From Clonostachys chloroleuca (lineage: Eukaryota > Ascomycota > Sordariomycetes > Hypocreales > Bionectriaceae), in the NCBI GenBank assembly GCA_037952775.1, contig JBANAY010000001.1:6262001-6326000 (forward strand): a DNA stretch of 64,000 nucleotides, given 5' to 3'. Of the stretch, positions 1 through 10,390 are shown piece by piece. The notes beneath the pieces are model-generated. The model saw nothing but the letters and a program-made list of their open reading frames with translations. It was not told the origin of the DNA and ran no database searches. Numbering within the stretch: the stretch's first letter is position 1; every line of letters starts with the position of its first letter. The position numbers were made by a program, and so were the translations under genes.

Positions 1-593
1 TACACATCGACAGATGGCCGACCACTCGAGAAAAAACCACGCTGCATGAGGCGATTCACTTCACAGAGGTTACAAGCCTTAGTCCATCGAACTTTTCATG
101 CGATCCGCTGTGATTGAAACTAATCAAGCGGCTCCTCAAGTGAAAAACCTGAGCGTTTCCTCTCGTTTGATCGGTGTATCTTGTCCGGCGGATGCTTGTA
201 CGTTTTCCAAGGTGGCTTAGACCTAGTAGCCTTGGTCTCGCGTTAGATTACCAAGCGGGTCACGGAAGTAAATAAACTTCCGCGATCCTCAATCACTAGA
301 TGAGCTAAGCATATTATGAAGTACGTGCCGACCAAGACGCTTACGGTTAATTTATGGATTTTAATACGAGTCCGCGGCAGTTGATTACGTGCCTTTGCCG
401 CACTCTCGTGCTTAGGTAGACCGCAGTGCAGACTGATACCTGTATAATAAGACTCTAATTCAAGAACAACTTCGCCTTTTGTATTGTCAGAACCCAATTT
501 TCTTTTACCGTTAAAGTGTACTATTAACATTATCAGAGTGACTCTCCTCTTAACTTGGATCCTTGAAGATTTTGAATAAGGCAACTCATCGAA
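1..593. other. Intergenic, no gene seen
   Basis: No coherent coding segment with recognisable protein similarity is visible on either strand. It ends directly upstream of the FAD monooxygenase start and presumably holds its promoter. Confidence 0.5.
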
Positions 594-1900
594 ATGCGTG
601 TACTCATCATTGGAGGCGGTATTGGTGGACTTACACTTGCACAAGGCCTGCTTAAAGCCGGGATAGAAGTGAAGGTTGTCGAACGGCAGGTAAGACTGCG
701 ATCCCCATTGAGCCAAGTTACTCCTAGACTTGACTCGTCATACTGACTAACATAAGATGGAAAAATCAGAAAACCTTGCCGGATACGGTATTCACATTGA
801 CAAAAGTGGGAGGCATGCCTTGCGGTCCTGTTTGCCATTATCAAACTGGACGCACCTCCAAGCAAAGTTTTCATCCGCTGGGACGCAGCTGTTCTTCCGT
901 GATACCCAGCTTCAAGTCTTGGCAGAGAAGGATGATGCTGTTCTAAGTGAAAAACCAGCACTAGAAGTTGAACGGAGCGCTGTGGGCAGGATGGAGCTGC
1001 GTGATGCTCTGTTGGAAGGGTTGTTCAATCCTTCATCCGAGACCCTCCAATGGGGTCGGACATTCACAGAATACACCCAGCTCGAAGATGGCCGAGCACG
1101 AGCGTACTTCTCGGATGGTTCACATGAGGATTGCGACCTTCTTGTAGGTGCTGACGGACCCAATTCAAAGGTCCGCCAACAGTTTATGCCAAACCTGAAT
1201 CGCTTGGATCTTGGGATTCAGGCTATCGCCGGCTCGCTACATTCTGAACGACGAGAGGATGATGAAATTACCGACGGAGCTTACCAACGGCTCGCTGAAC
1301 AATATTGTACCATCTGGGAAAGGGTGGATGTTTATTTCCTCCTGGGGATCAACACAAACAGACTCAAAAGATCAGCACTATATGCTGTGGGCTTATGTCG
1401 TGCCAGTGGATCGTGTTGCACGGACAAGTGAAGAAACTGAGCTCAAAGACAGTCCTCTTCGTAACATCAGTCAATGGGCGCCAGAGTTGAACGAATTGGT
1501 CAACGGGACTGATCCATCAACGATCAAATGCCTACCAATTCGCACAATGCCTAGCCTTGCTCCATGGGAGCCAGGCAACGTCACGCTAATTGGCGATACT
1601 ATCCATAACATGACGCCTATGGCTGGTATAGGAGCCAACACCACTCTCCGCGATGCCGAGGTTCTAACGCGATGCCTTATTGACGTCGCGGCTGGAAGAC
1701 TTGGTTTGACTGAAGGTGTGGGGATTTATGAATCTACAATGCGAAGATATGCGAATGAAGCGCTCAAGCTGTCGACGCGCAACGCAATAAATGCTTGTGA
1801 GGGAGGAATGGCACAGCGTTTCTTGTTCCGCAATTTTCTTCGAGCTGCTCATTCTTTTCCAGTTATCATGCGAGCTACTCTCGGACGTCAAGTTGAATAG
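594..1900 (+). pseudogene. FAD-dependent monooxygenase (aromatic hydroxylase-like), frameshifted
   Basis: Flavoprotein monooxygenase of the class that hydroxylates small aromatic or polyketide substrates using NAD(P)H and O2. Exon 1 (594-689, 32 codons) carries the N-terminal dinucleotide-binding motif GGGIGG. A 67-base intron (690-756) has a GTAAGA donor and a CTGAC-type branch point close to its AG. Exon 2 contains the DG motif (GADGPNS, near 1149) and the GD motif (GDTIHNMTPMAG, near 1593), so the three family motifs are present in order. The frame changes by one base near 1229-1236, after the segment reading LGIQAIAG. No GT-AG pair lies there, so an intron does not explain it. Downstream the protein continues normally to a stop at 1898-1900. 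Total length of about 414 residues is normal for the family. Either a recent pseudogene or a one-base sequence error. Substrate unknown; no pathway partners adjoin it. Confidence 0.75.
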
Positions 1901-3271
1901 TATATAGTAGTATATTCTAAACCATTATCTTTAATTAACGCGGCTTCTCCCAACTTCACCAGCTAAGACGTCTGGAATTTGATAAATGATCAATTGCCTG
2001 GGAGTAGTTTAGACCTCACAGTGATTTAGAGTGTATTTTGAGAGTTTCAATGCCTACAAAATGTATCTAAGACCTACGTTCCAGCTACCGCCTACGCAAA
2101 TCATCAAGCTTCGAGATATGATTCATTGTTACAGGATTACCCCAACTATCACTCAGCTTGTTGAAGAGCTGTTTTATCTTGATGTTTGGTCAAAATTTCA
2201 CGGGTCAACTGGTGTATTTATTCTTCATGCTCTATCATACAAGTTCTCACCCTGTTCAATTCTTCTCGGTGCGCACAGTACAAAGAGTAATCCCTCTCCC
2301 TTGGGTTGCTTCGGTCTGTTGCTACGGTTTCATGGTCATAATTGCGCTATAAAAGCGTCATCGAATCAAATTTATGACACGTAGCATGCACCAAATTGTC
2401 ATGCGACCTGAATCACCCCCAAGACTCTATTGGATAGTATAATCATCCCTGCTTTACGCTAGTAAGGGAAGTTTTCGCTATACTATTTACTCTCTATGGC
2501 CCGGATGATTCACAGTGGAAGAATTAATCGGATTCACAATTGTGATATTTATGCTTTGATATATATCGAATATCTCAGAGTCAAATACTTGGCTCATTGT
2601 TTCTTTTTAATTCATTAATAATCACTAGGTGGCGGTCGATCTGCACTCGCTGGTTCGTGCATTATGAGCAATCAACCCTGCCTGCAATGCAGATCCCCTC
2701 ATGTTTCTAGCAAATCACACCACCTTTGGTGCGCTTTAAGCGTCTACATTGTCAGAGAATGACGACTTGCTTGCGTCGTTGACTAGTCATAGTGAATTAC
2801 CACTATTCATACCATCACTCTGCAAGGAATATTATTCGCTGCCTAAGGTGACAGACAAGCAGCAGTATGCATACTTGAAGGGTGTGATAGATGTGATACG
2901 CAAGCTTGTTGGGAAACGCTACTTTGCATTTGTCAATAATTGTGTCACAAGGTAAGTATTTTGATTATGTTGGGTAACCAGAAGTGGTTTGCGCTGGCCA
3001 CAATTACATCATCAGATCGAGATATCCCAAGCTCCAGCGTAGCATTCAAGTGCGGAGGAGAACCTGACACTTCTTGGCGAAACCCGGTAGACGACCATTG
3101 GGTGCTTCGTGCATTCGGCATTTGAGCTACCACCGAGCATCCATGCAGCGTTTCATCAGCCCGAGCCCAAACATATAGCTCTTGCTAGATATAAAGACTT
3201 AGCTGGCCCATCGCAGAATACAGAGAGCAGCCCGGATCGCAGTTCTCCAGCTGTGTAATTATCTGATCGCC
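1901..3271. other. Intergenic, possible short gene relic at 2749-2955
   Basis: Mostly AT-rich and without recognisable genes. An open frame at 2749-2955 ends in a good GTAAGT donor at 2953, but it lacks an ATG start and I cannot place it in a family. The last 200 bases hold the promoter of the opsin-related gene. Confidence 0.35.
3189..3196 (+). promoter_or_regulatory. TATA box of the opsin-related gene
   Basis: ATATAAAG lies about 76-83 bases upstream of the ATG at 3272, a plausible position for a fungal TATA element in a strongly inducible gene. Confidence 0.45.
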
Positions 3272-4300
3272 ATGGACTTCATCTATCCCCGTAACGACGC
3301 CCTCAAGGTCAACCCTCCGGGAGGCCAATCGCACCTCACTGAAGGAGGCTCCAGTTGGCTCTTCGCCGTCACGGCTCTCTTTACCGTCGGCTTTGTGGGT
3401 TACCCGATAAAGATTTCCGACTTTTGACTACCAAGAACCCAGCTAATGCTTGGTCCAATTTCTCTAGCTCGTTTATTTTGCCCTGAGCTTCAGGCCGTTC
3501 CACGGGGAGAAGGTCTTCCATTATCTCTTCACAATCGCCCTACTTGTCGGCGCGATTTCCTACTTTGCGATGGGATCGGGTCTCGCTTACTCAGTTATTC
3601 CCACGGAGCGGTATATTAGAGATGCCGCGACGTACCAGGTGTTCTTCGCCAAATACATCTTTTGGGTTGTCTCCTTCCCGGTAATCATTGTGGCTATCGG
3701 TCTCGTCAGCGGCGTGAGCTGGGCCACCATCTTCTTTAATATATTCCTCTCCTGGATCTGGTACGTTAAGTCTGATAATATAGCTATTTCAGCGTGCTAA
3801 TAAGGAATAATAGGGTCGTCTCATACCTTTGCTCGGCCTACACTGCTACACGGTATAAATGGGGATTCTATAGCTTTGGCACCGTTGCATACGTGCTTCT
3901 CGCAGTCCAAACCATGTGGGCGAGCCGCCCTCCGGCGTACCGCTTGGGTATAGGCCGCGACCATACTGGTCTCTCGGGGTTTGTTAACTTGCTTTGGTTC
4001 TTGTATCCAATTGCGTTCGCTATCTCGGATGGCGGCAACGTGATTGGCGTTACACAGAGCCTTATATTCTTCGGCATTCTCGATCTGCTCCTCGTGGGTG
4101 GCACCGCCTTCACCTTCCTCTTCCTAGCCCGCAGGTGGGATTACGGTCGGATGAACCTGCACTTCACCCAGTACGGCCGTGTTGGCTCCCACACGGACGC
4201 CGTGTATCCTGAGAAGGCCGGCGTGCGTACAACTACACAAGCAGGTACAACCGCACCAGCAGGCACCACTACAGCCACCCCGGCTACTGCGGCAGTGTAA
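3272..4300 (+). CDS. Hsp30/YRO2-like opsin-related membrane protein
   Basis: Seven-helix membrane protein of the fungal opsin-related group (Hsp30, Mrh1, Yro2), generally stress-linked and acting at the plasma membrane. Three exons join in frame: 3272-3394, 3468-3760 and 3814-4300. The introns are 73 and 53 bases (donors GTGGGT and GTACGT), giving about 300 residues. Hydrophobic helices are evident throughout, followed by a Thr/Ala-rich tail. In helix G, where a light-driven opsin has LDxxxK with the retinal Schiff-base lysine, this protein reads ILDLLLVGG. The lysine position is therefore leucine and retinal binding is not expected. Known for the family: yeast relatives are induced by heat, acid and membrane stress. 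A TATA box sits just upstream. The gene looks intact. A true photoreceptor is unlikely because of the missing lysine. Confidence 0.85.
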
Positions 4301-4833
4301 ATCTTCCGTCGAGCAAGCTGGAAGGTCGGTTGGAGAGGAATGATTAAGACTCTGTAGGAGGGTAGATGATGTTAGGATTGGCACTATATGTCGAATGCGA
4401 GGATGGGAGTGAGGTTGTATTTAATTCTGGTGCAGTTCAAGAAGGGTATGGATAAGACAGGGCTGATGTGATTGACAATTATGAGCAGCGCGGAATAGTA
4501 GTTGATAATGGTTCAATCAAGTTTAATAGTTGCCACTAGATGTGTTAGTCGATCCCATCAGAAGTCATGATAGTCTTTTGTTTCTTCTACTACTAGACAT
4601 TGAGAATGTTGCCTCTAATAAACGCTAGCTCTTGAATTTCATTCGAACCTGAAATGGAGCCAGACAAGTTCCATATTCTCACAAATAGTTTCTAGGAATA
4701 TAGTTTAGGCAAGGAAACGGGATTTACATCATAGAAAGATGGTTCTAAGATACTAAGCAGTAATACATAATCAGTAATACATCCCTTTCTATTATATTTT
4801 AGCGCTCTATTAATGAAAAGGACTATGTGAATT
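4301..4833. other. Intergenic between convergent genes
   Basis: AT-rich 3' flank of the opsin-related gene and of the opposing kinase relic. No coding segment seen. Confidence 0.5.
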
Positions 4834-5930
4834 TCATTTAAACCAATCACTAGCAAGAATATTGCTTGCTGAAGCCCTATGGAATGGCTCAAACTTGAGC
4901 ATCCTTGAAACTAGCTTGCCAAGCTTGGCGATATCATCTGTGGTAAATTCCGGTTGTCGATGGTCATCAAAGTAAACTTCTTCCAACCATTGACAAAGTG
5001 AATAGCACTCTTGCGAATAAGTGTCTTGTTCGATGAGTAATTTCTCGTCCATTGCTTTTCAGTTCTGCTGCCATTGCGGTTGTACGTCATCAGTGGCGAA
5101 TGCCATCATTTTTGAACAAGATCCGCGGGAATCATTATGCTGTCAAATGGAGGCTGGCCTGTGACCAGCTCAAAAAGCTAATATTCATTCCCGGGTTAGA
5201 GCATCACAGTCAGGCTCAGAGTCATCATTAATTGCTGTCGACAGTAGAGAACATCTACCAGACATCCAGCACTCCACAATTCCACCCGCTCATCCAGAAC
5301 ATCTCCAAAAACAACCTCTGGTGGGCGCACAGGTAGCGGTGTATACAATGTTTTTGGAGGCTTCTTGTTTGAAAATGCCCCGCCAAAATCGATGATTTTT
5401 ATGAATGGAGATGAAGATAAGATTCGATTGTGCGCGAATGTAGCTGGCCGAATGATGTGTGATAGGAGGTTATCTGGTAGGGGTTGTCCATCTCGTGACG
5501 TTACTGCACCGATTTCAGGCTTGCCGAGTTTCTCAAGGAAGGTTTTCTCATCCAAAGGATTAAGCCCGGGTATCTCGATGGCCAAGTTTCGTGTATGAAT
5601 ATCTGCAGAGGAATCGAAATTAGGGTGGAAACCACGGGTAACAGGCGAGTAGCACTTTACCTCCATGGGCAATACCGTGATGCGCAAGGAAATTCAACCC
5701 TTGAAAAGCTTGCCGCGCAAAAGATTTTGCAAGACGCGCGGGAAGCCGGTCATCTTTACAGAAGGATTCCACGGAAGAGAGAGAGAATAGCGTTTAATAA
5801 CAATGAAGCTGCCAGGGCCCGACAACTCAACGCAATGAATACGAAAGCTCAAAAATATAGCCTTTCCTAGTCCGCCCAAAGTATAGTCATACGGGAGGAA
5901 AATTCTATGAGCATTCGTACGGATGACTCA
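4834..5930 (-). pseudogene. SRPK-like protein kinase, broken
   Basis: Ser/Thr kinase of the fungal SRPK-like group. Reading the minus strand in pieces gives a possible N-lobe segment (near 5927-5800), then a segment ending in HGIAHGD that splices into IHTRNLAIEIPG (an HxxxN catalytic loop). IIDFGGAF (DFG) and LPVRPPEVVFGD with LWSAGCL follow, and after an intron LFELVTGQPPFD. The C-terminal end is at 4834. Two lesions follow in the last exon. At about 5110-5116 an A5 run would need to be A6 to keep frame. A little downstream an in-frame TGA stands where the family normally has Trp (near 5064). The N-terminus is not resolved and my splice sites there are tentative. Such kinases are abundant and often degenerate in filamentous fungi. 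Presence of kinase subdomains is clear; loss of function is inferred. Confidence 0.65.
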
Positions 5931-6561
5931 GTTGCCGCCAGGACATCGGCTCGTCAAATAACTACAGCTATCCAAAAGAACAAGTAGGGCAGTACGAAGA
6001 GAGGAAGAGTTAGAGGGGATAGCGTTAATAGAAATGCTTTCAGCTTTAAAACACAGTGAAAGAAACAACCGCTTACATGGTGGTGTTGTGAGATTTAGTA
6101 AAGGTGGACGAGCGTTGAGACAAGTCCGAAAATTTTCGGCTTCGTCTCAAGACGACAATCTCAGCAATGTCTAGGACCGGAACATTACGAACATTTCGCC
6201 ACCCTCTATTTTGCTATGCCACTCGGTTGACGGCAGGCTTTAGCATACAGCTACGAGGAGGGCTTCAGATGGCGAGTCTCCATAGTCTCTAAAGTCCAGT
6301 GGCTTACCGGATTAATTTAATCCAAGGCCAGTTATATTTCCCGATATATAATCAGGTCAGCAGACCAGCCGCGAAACTTGGTGTCCGGGTCGGAACATGG
6401 GACATTGACATGGCATAAGACATCATATGATGCCCACATGCTCTAGGCTGGAATGCGTATTGAAATGGCCGGCAAGTGCCTGCTTATAAGGGCAGCCTTG
6501 CCCTCCGCGAACTGCAGTTTCAAGGCCAACCCAACCCTTTGATCCACTTTCTCAAAGCAAA
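5931..6561. other. Intergenic / promoter region
   Basis: Holds the unresolved 5' part of the kinase relic and the promoter of the small secreted protein. No further gene seen. Confidence 0.45.
6484..6489 (+). promoter_or_regulatory. TATA-like element of the small secreted protein gene
   Basis: TTATAA lies 73-78 bases upstream of the ATG at 6562. Confidence 0.35.
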
Positions 6562-7271
6562 ATGAGAACGCTTCTCCTCCATTTCTGTCCTGTTTTTGCA
6601 TTTTCTTTCCTGCCATCTATTTCAGCCGCTGAACCTCGCGCGGTAGATGCCAGCCAAGTGATACTGGGCGACTTCGATGAAATCTACAACCTCACACAGC
6701 AGGCCATGGACTTCCTGACGTATGGCCAGGATCGCTTTCGCGCCAATGGGGTGAGTTGCTTGGTACGGTGTACTCGCGTAATAATTAATCACTTGTCTAG
6801 GACTGCGTCAAAACGCTTATTGATTTGGGAAAGAAGGTCGTACAGATCAACAAGACTAAGCCCCCAGTTGCACCCCTCGGTGACAATGACCAAAAACAAG
6901 TCTGCGATACCTTCAGTGGCCGGGTAGGCTAAGACAGACGGCTTCGAATTATAAATTAATTGCTAACGCGCTCCTCACTATGACAGCGATACACCATTCA
7001 CCAGGGCAGACTGTTGAGCACCCTCCAAGATGGGATATACCAGGGAACAAAGTCCAGCTTTGCCGGCTATTATGGTGCTCTGGTTCGAAGATTTATCCCA
7101 ATATTTTCGGAATTTGAGGATTGGGTCATCAAGACCATCCCCAATTGCAAGGCCAGAGCTTTGACTGATAAAGACGTTCTTCTTGCTTTTCGGACGCAAG
7201 CCGCGACCACTATTGAACTGAGTCGAGGCTACAACAAGGCGCAAGGTAGCCAGATTCCTGATTTTGGTTAA
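6562..7271 (+). CDS. Small secreted protein, possibly HsbA-like
   Basis: Three exons join in phase 0: 6562-6750, 6801-6923 and 6987-7271, with 50- and 63-base introns (donors GTGAGT and GTAGGC), giving about 198 residues. The first ~23 residues form a signal peptide with a hydrophobic core and an Ala-Ala cleavage context, so export is expected. The mature part is helical and polar with a few Cys. Its size and helical pattern recall the hydrophobic-surface-binding/cell-wall mannoprotein group (HsbA, PF12296), but I cannot confirm this from sequence alone. No partner genes adjoin it. The gene appears intact. Alternatives are an unrelated lineage-specific effector-like protein. Confidence 0.65.
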
Positions 7272-7833
7272 GAGAGAGGTGCTTTGCCTCCCGATAAGTG
7301 TTAGCTCAACACTAACGCCTATTGAATATTGTACACCCGAGATACTGCAATAAGGGTTTGATGTTATATCAACTCGAAGAATGCCATAACATTCGCCCCA
7401 GTCTATAGCATGTTAAGCTCGAGTCTAAGAAGGTCGACCTAGACGCAGTTGGGCAGCTACAGGACCATCAGTTGGACCTTGCACAATCACAATGTTTATT
7501 AATGTTATTATCGTTGATCTCTTAAAATTAAGACCTATTAAATTAGATTGGCCATAGCATTAGCAATAAAGCTATATTCAGTAAACATGTAAAGGGTTTA
7601 ACATGGTGGTTGTATTAGCATTAACATCTCAAACAAATGAAACGTGTCTCTGGGCTTTTATTGTTGTAAGGGAAATATTACTATATCAGATAATCGTTAT
7701 AGGCCAGGTGTAATATATTACACGTTTATGGTAAACAGGTCTTAGATTACGTAGGTCAGAATTACCCGCTGACAAGAACAACAACACCCACCAAGAAGTC
7801 AGAACCATCTGTAACTTGCCAGACCCAACTACC
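7272..7833. other. AT-rich intergenic region
   Basis: About 560 bases, strongly AT-rich between 7490 and 7690. No gene or repeat structure seen. It carries the promoter of the HET gene. Confidence 0.5.
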
Positions 7834-10035
7834 ATGGCCAAGCTGTCTGGTGCTATAGACGACATCGCCAAAGTGGCTCGTGCCGGGGTCTACAGCACTT
7901 TCTGGCTCGGCCGATTTGCCAAGCGATACTACAACAACGCCGTGAATGGCACATGTCTTCTTTGCAATAATCTCAAGCCGGATGGCCATGAGAATACCAC
8001 CATCTGGACACCTGAGGGAGACAATAAACCGACTACTAGTTTGCCTGGAGGCGGCATCACCAGGTCGCCAGCATCCGGCGGGGATATCCTCGCCCTGACC
8101 CTAAAGGATCTGTCTACTACGAAATTGCTCCAGTGTCGGGATATTGACCCCAAAACTGGTGTTCCCGCGAGGGATTGCCCATACTGCCGGCTCCTCTGCG
8201 GGATATTTGATCACTTCTTCATCGACGAGTGGATGAGCTGGATCACAGAAACCCGAAATGGGATGCCGATTAGCTTCGGCTTAATGATCCGACAAGGTGC
8301 TCCTCTTGTTGTAACAACTATTGGATTCGTCCATGACAAGTATTTGAAGAATGCCCGCGCAGATGTCGAGTTATATCTTGACTACGCTCCACCTCCGCAG
8401 GTCATGCCAGCCCTTCCGGCAATTGGCCTGGCCGGTATCAGACAAACAGACACTCGATCTCTAGCCTGTATGTCGTTCATCAAAGACAGCGTTGAACAAT
8501 GTCGTCGGGAACATCCACTTTGTCGCAACGAAGCTCGGGGCTTCAACCCTACGCGATTGCTCCATCTCGACGACAAAGACCCTCGTCTACGTCTCTGCGA
8601 AACCGCTGGATTGGAGGAATCTGTTCGCTATGCGGCCTTTAGTCACTGCTGGGGTGGAAGTGATCCGGTAAAGCTGACACCTGCTACCTTGGAAGGGTTC
8701 AAGGAGGGCATGGACGTTTCTATATTGCCAAACACGTTCAAAGATGCATTGTGTGTAGCACAAGAATTGCGGATTCCCTACGTTTGGATCGACTCTCTCT
8801 GCATCATCCAGGGCGACGAAGCGGACTGGGAGAAAGAGGCAGCTCGTATGGGTCAGGTCTATAGCAGCGCATTCGTTGTCATCACCGCCGCCTCTTCCCC
8901 AAACCCAGAGACGGCTATTCTGGGACCCAGAGAAGCGGAGTGGCTTCCCCAAACTTTTGACTTGCCGCTCACTCCTGATGTCAACGCCCCCATCGTTGCG
9001 CGAAAACGACACATCCTAGCGGCCCCCATGGAGCAAGGGCAATGCGAACCACCGTTTGCCAATACGGGGACAGACCTCAAACGCATTGGACCTCTCTACA
9101 ATCGCGGATGGTGCTTCCAGGAAGCTTATCTCGCATACCGCAATCTTCAATTCACCCCCGGCGCGATCGTATTTGAATGCAAGACTCATCGCAGGGGCGA
9201 GGACCAGCTCCCGCCTTATCCATCCACCATCCCAAGTGCTCGGGAGTCTGTAGACCCTACCGAGCAGTGGCACAGGATTGTTAAGTCCTTTACCTCGCGC
9301 CAGTTGACCTTTGGCAGTGACAAGCTACCCGCCATAGGGGGAGCAGCTAGGACCATGCCCCAGGCGCAAACGACGCAGTATGTCGCAGGCCTGTGGCATT
9401 CCACACTTCTCTTTGATCTGATGTGGCATGTGATGCCATACATGGTATTGGCTGGCCAGGATCGTCAAGCGCTTTCCTACGACGATCACGACGGAGGTCC
9501 GCCTACGTGGTCCTGGGCGTCCATGAATTGGGGTGTGGTTTGGTCCCAGTTCCCAAGAACACAGTTAGTAGCCGAGCTACTGGACGTTCAGGTCGCCGGC
9601 AGTCATCTAGATCCGTATGGTAAGGTGTCAGGCGGCCAACTCAGACTGCACGGCCGGCTGAAACGGTGCGAGTTGAGGTCAAACGGCGCCCTCACACACG
9701 ATGCCTTCTACATACAGGCTGATGGGACAAGGAGCGAACTGCAGCATTACCGCAGCGATGGACCATTGTCGTTTGAACATGAAGCTGGTCCATACGGCGC
9801 CCGCGTGAGAAGGGGCCGTCAGGGACCATACTCGAGCAACTTAGAGACTACGGCGGTTGTTTTTTTCATAACTAGCAACACGCTCCTGGCAAATGGTATG
9901 TGGAAGCAATATCAAGGTCTAGTACTGGGCACCTCGCCACGCTCACCTGGTTGCTTGGAGCGTGTCGGTTTGATTTGGAGGCTGCCGGCGCATTGGTACG
10001 ATACTGCTGAGGAGGATACAGTTCAAATAGTTTAA
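7834..10035 (+). CDS. HET-domain protein (733 aa)
   Basis: Single-exon gene starting at the ATG at 7834; the open frame extends upstream only from a TTG. The HET domain occupies roughly residues 260-360. It shows the family signatures YAAFSHCWGG, then LPNTFKDAL, and WIDSLCIIQGDEADW followed by MGQVYSSA. HET domains are TIR-like modules that trigger incompatibility cell death in filamentous fungi. The N-terminal third has clustered cysteines (CLLC near residue 41-44; CPYC with a further Cys near residues 115-122) that could bind metal, as in many long HET proteins. The C-terminal half has the usual GWCFQE and TWSWAS-type segments. The frame is fully open, so the gene looks functional. It lies about 3.3 kb upstream of the TPR-CHAT gene on the same strand, separated by an UNC93-like gene on the opposite strand. 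Its specific partner is unknown. Confidence 0.9.
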   Translation: MAKLSGAIDDIAKVARAGVYSTFWLGRFAKRYYNNAVNGTCLLCNNLKPDGHENTTIWTPEGDNKPTTSLPGGGITRSPASGGDILALTLKDLSTTKLLQCRDIDPKTGVPARDCPYCRLLCGIFDHFFIDEWMSWITETRNGMPISFGLMIRQGAPLVVTTIGFVHDKYLKNARADVELYLDYAPPPQVMPALPAIGLAGIRQTDTRSLACMSFIKDSVEQCRREHPLCRNEARGFNPTRLLHLDDKDPRLRLCETAGLEESVRYAAFSHCWGGSDPVKLTPATLEGFKEGMDVSILPNTFKDALCVAQELRIPYVWIDSLCIIQGDEADWEKEAARMGQVYSSAFVVITAASSPNPETAILGPREAEWLPQTFDLPLTPDVNAPIVARKRHILAAPMEQGQCEPPFANTGTDLKRIGPLYNRGWCFQEAYLAYRNLQFTPGAIVFECKTHRRGEDQLPPYPSTIPSARESVDPTEQWHRIVKSFTSRQLTFGSDKLPAIGGAARTMPQAQTTQYVAGLWHSTLLFDLMWHVMPYMVLAGQDRQALSYDDHDGGPPTWSWASMNWGVVWSQFPRTQLVAELLDVQVAGSHLDPYGKVSGGQLRLHGRLKRCELRSNGALTHDAFYIQADGTRSELQHYRSDGPLSFEHEAGPYGARVRRGRQGPYSSNLETTAVVFFITSNTLLANGMWKQYQGLVLGTSPRSPGCLERVGLIWRLPAHWYDTAEEDTVQIV

Positions 10036-10390
10036 GATGGGGTTTTAGCATGTGAATTTAGAATGAAAATAAAGCTGGGAGAGAAGATAGCAGAGATTCT
10101 ATGGATCCTGCCATCATATGTGGCTGGACATTGCACCTGGTCGTTGAACCTCTCTATTATAACCCAATGGTGAGCTCCGGATCAGCATCTATCGCCAGCA
10201 TCTATCTCATTCGCTTTGTGCACATTTGGAGAGAAATCCAGACCGAGTTCAGGTGGTCCAGATGTGATGTACCATGTAGGACGGATATACTGGCGGCAAA
10301 GCTCGACAGAGTACAGTTCTCTTATAGGAAGATGAGTTACAGCTGTCCGAGGTCGCCAACTCAAGCGGCACACTGACCCTGACCCGAGGC
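10036..10390. other. Intergenic between convergent genes
   Basis: Short region between the HET stop and the stop of the UNC93-like gene. No additional gene seen. Confidence 0.5.

Noticed and set aside
2749..2955. Exon of an unknown gene next to a GTAAGT donor
   Set aside because: No start codon and no matching second exon could be found.
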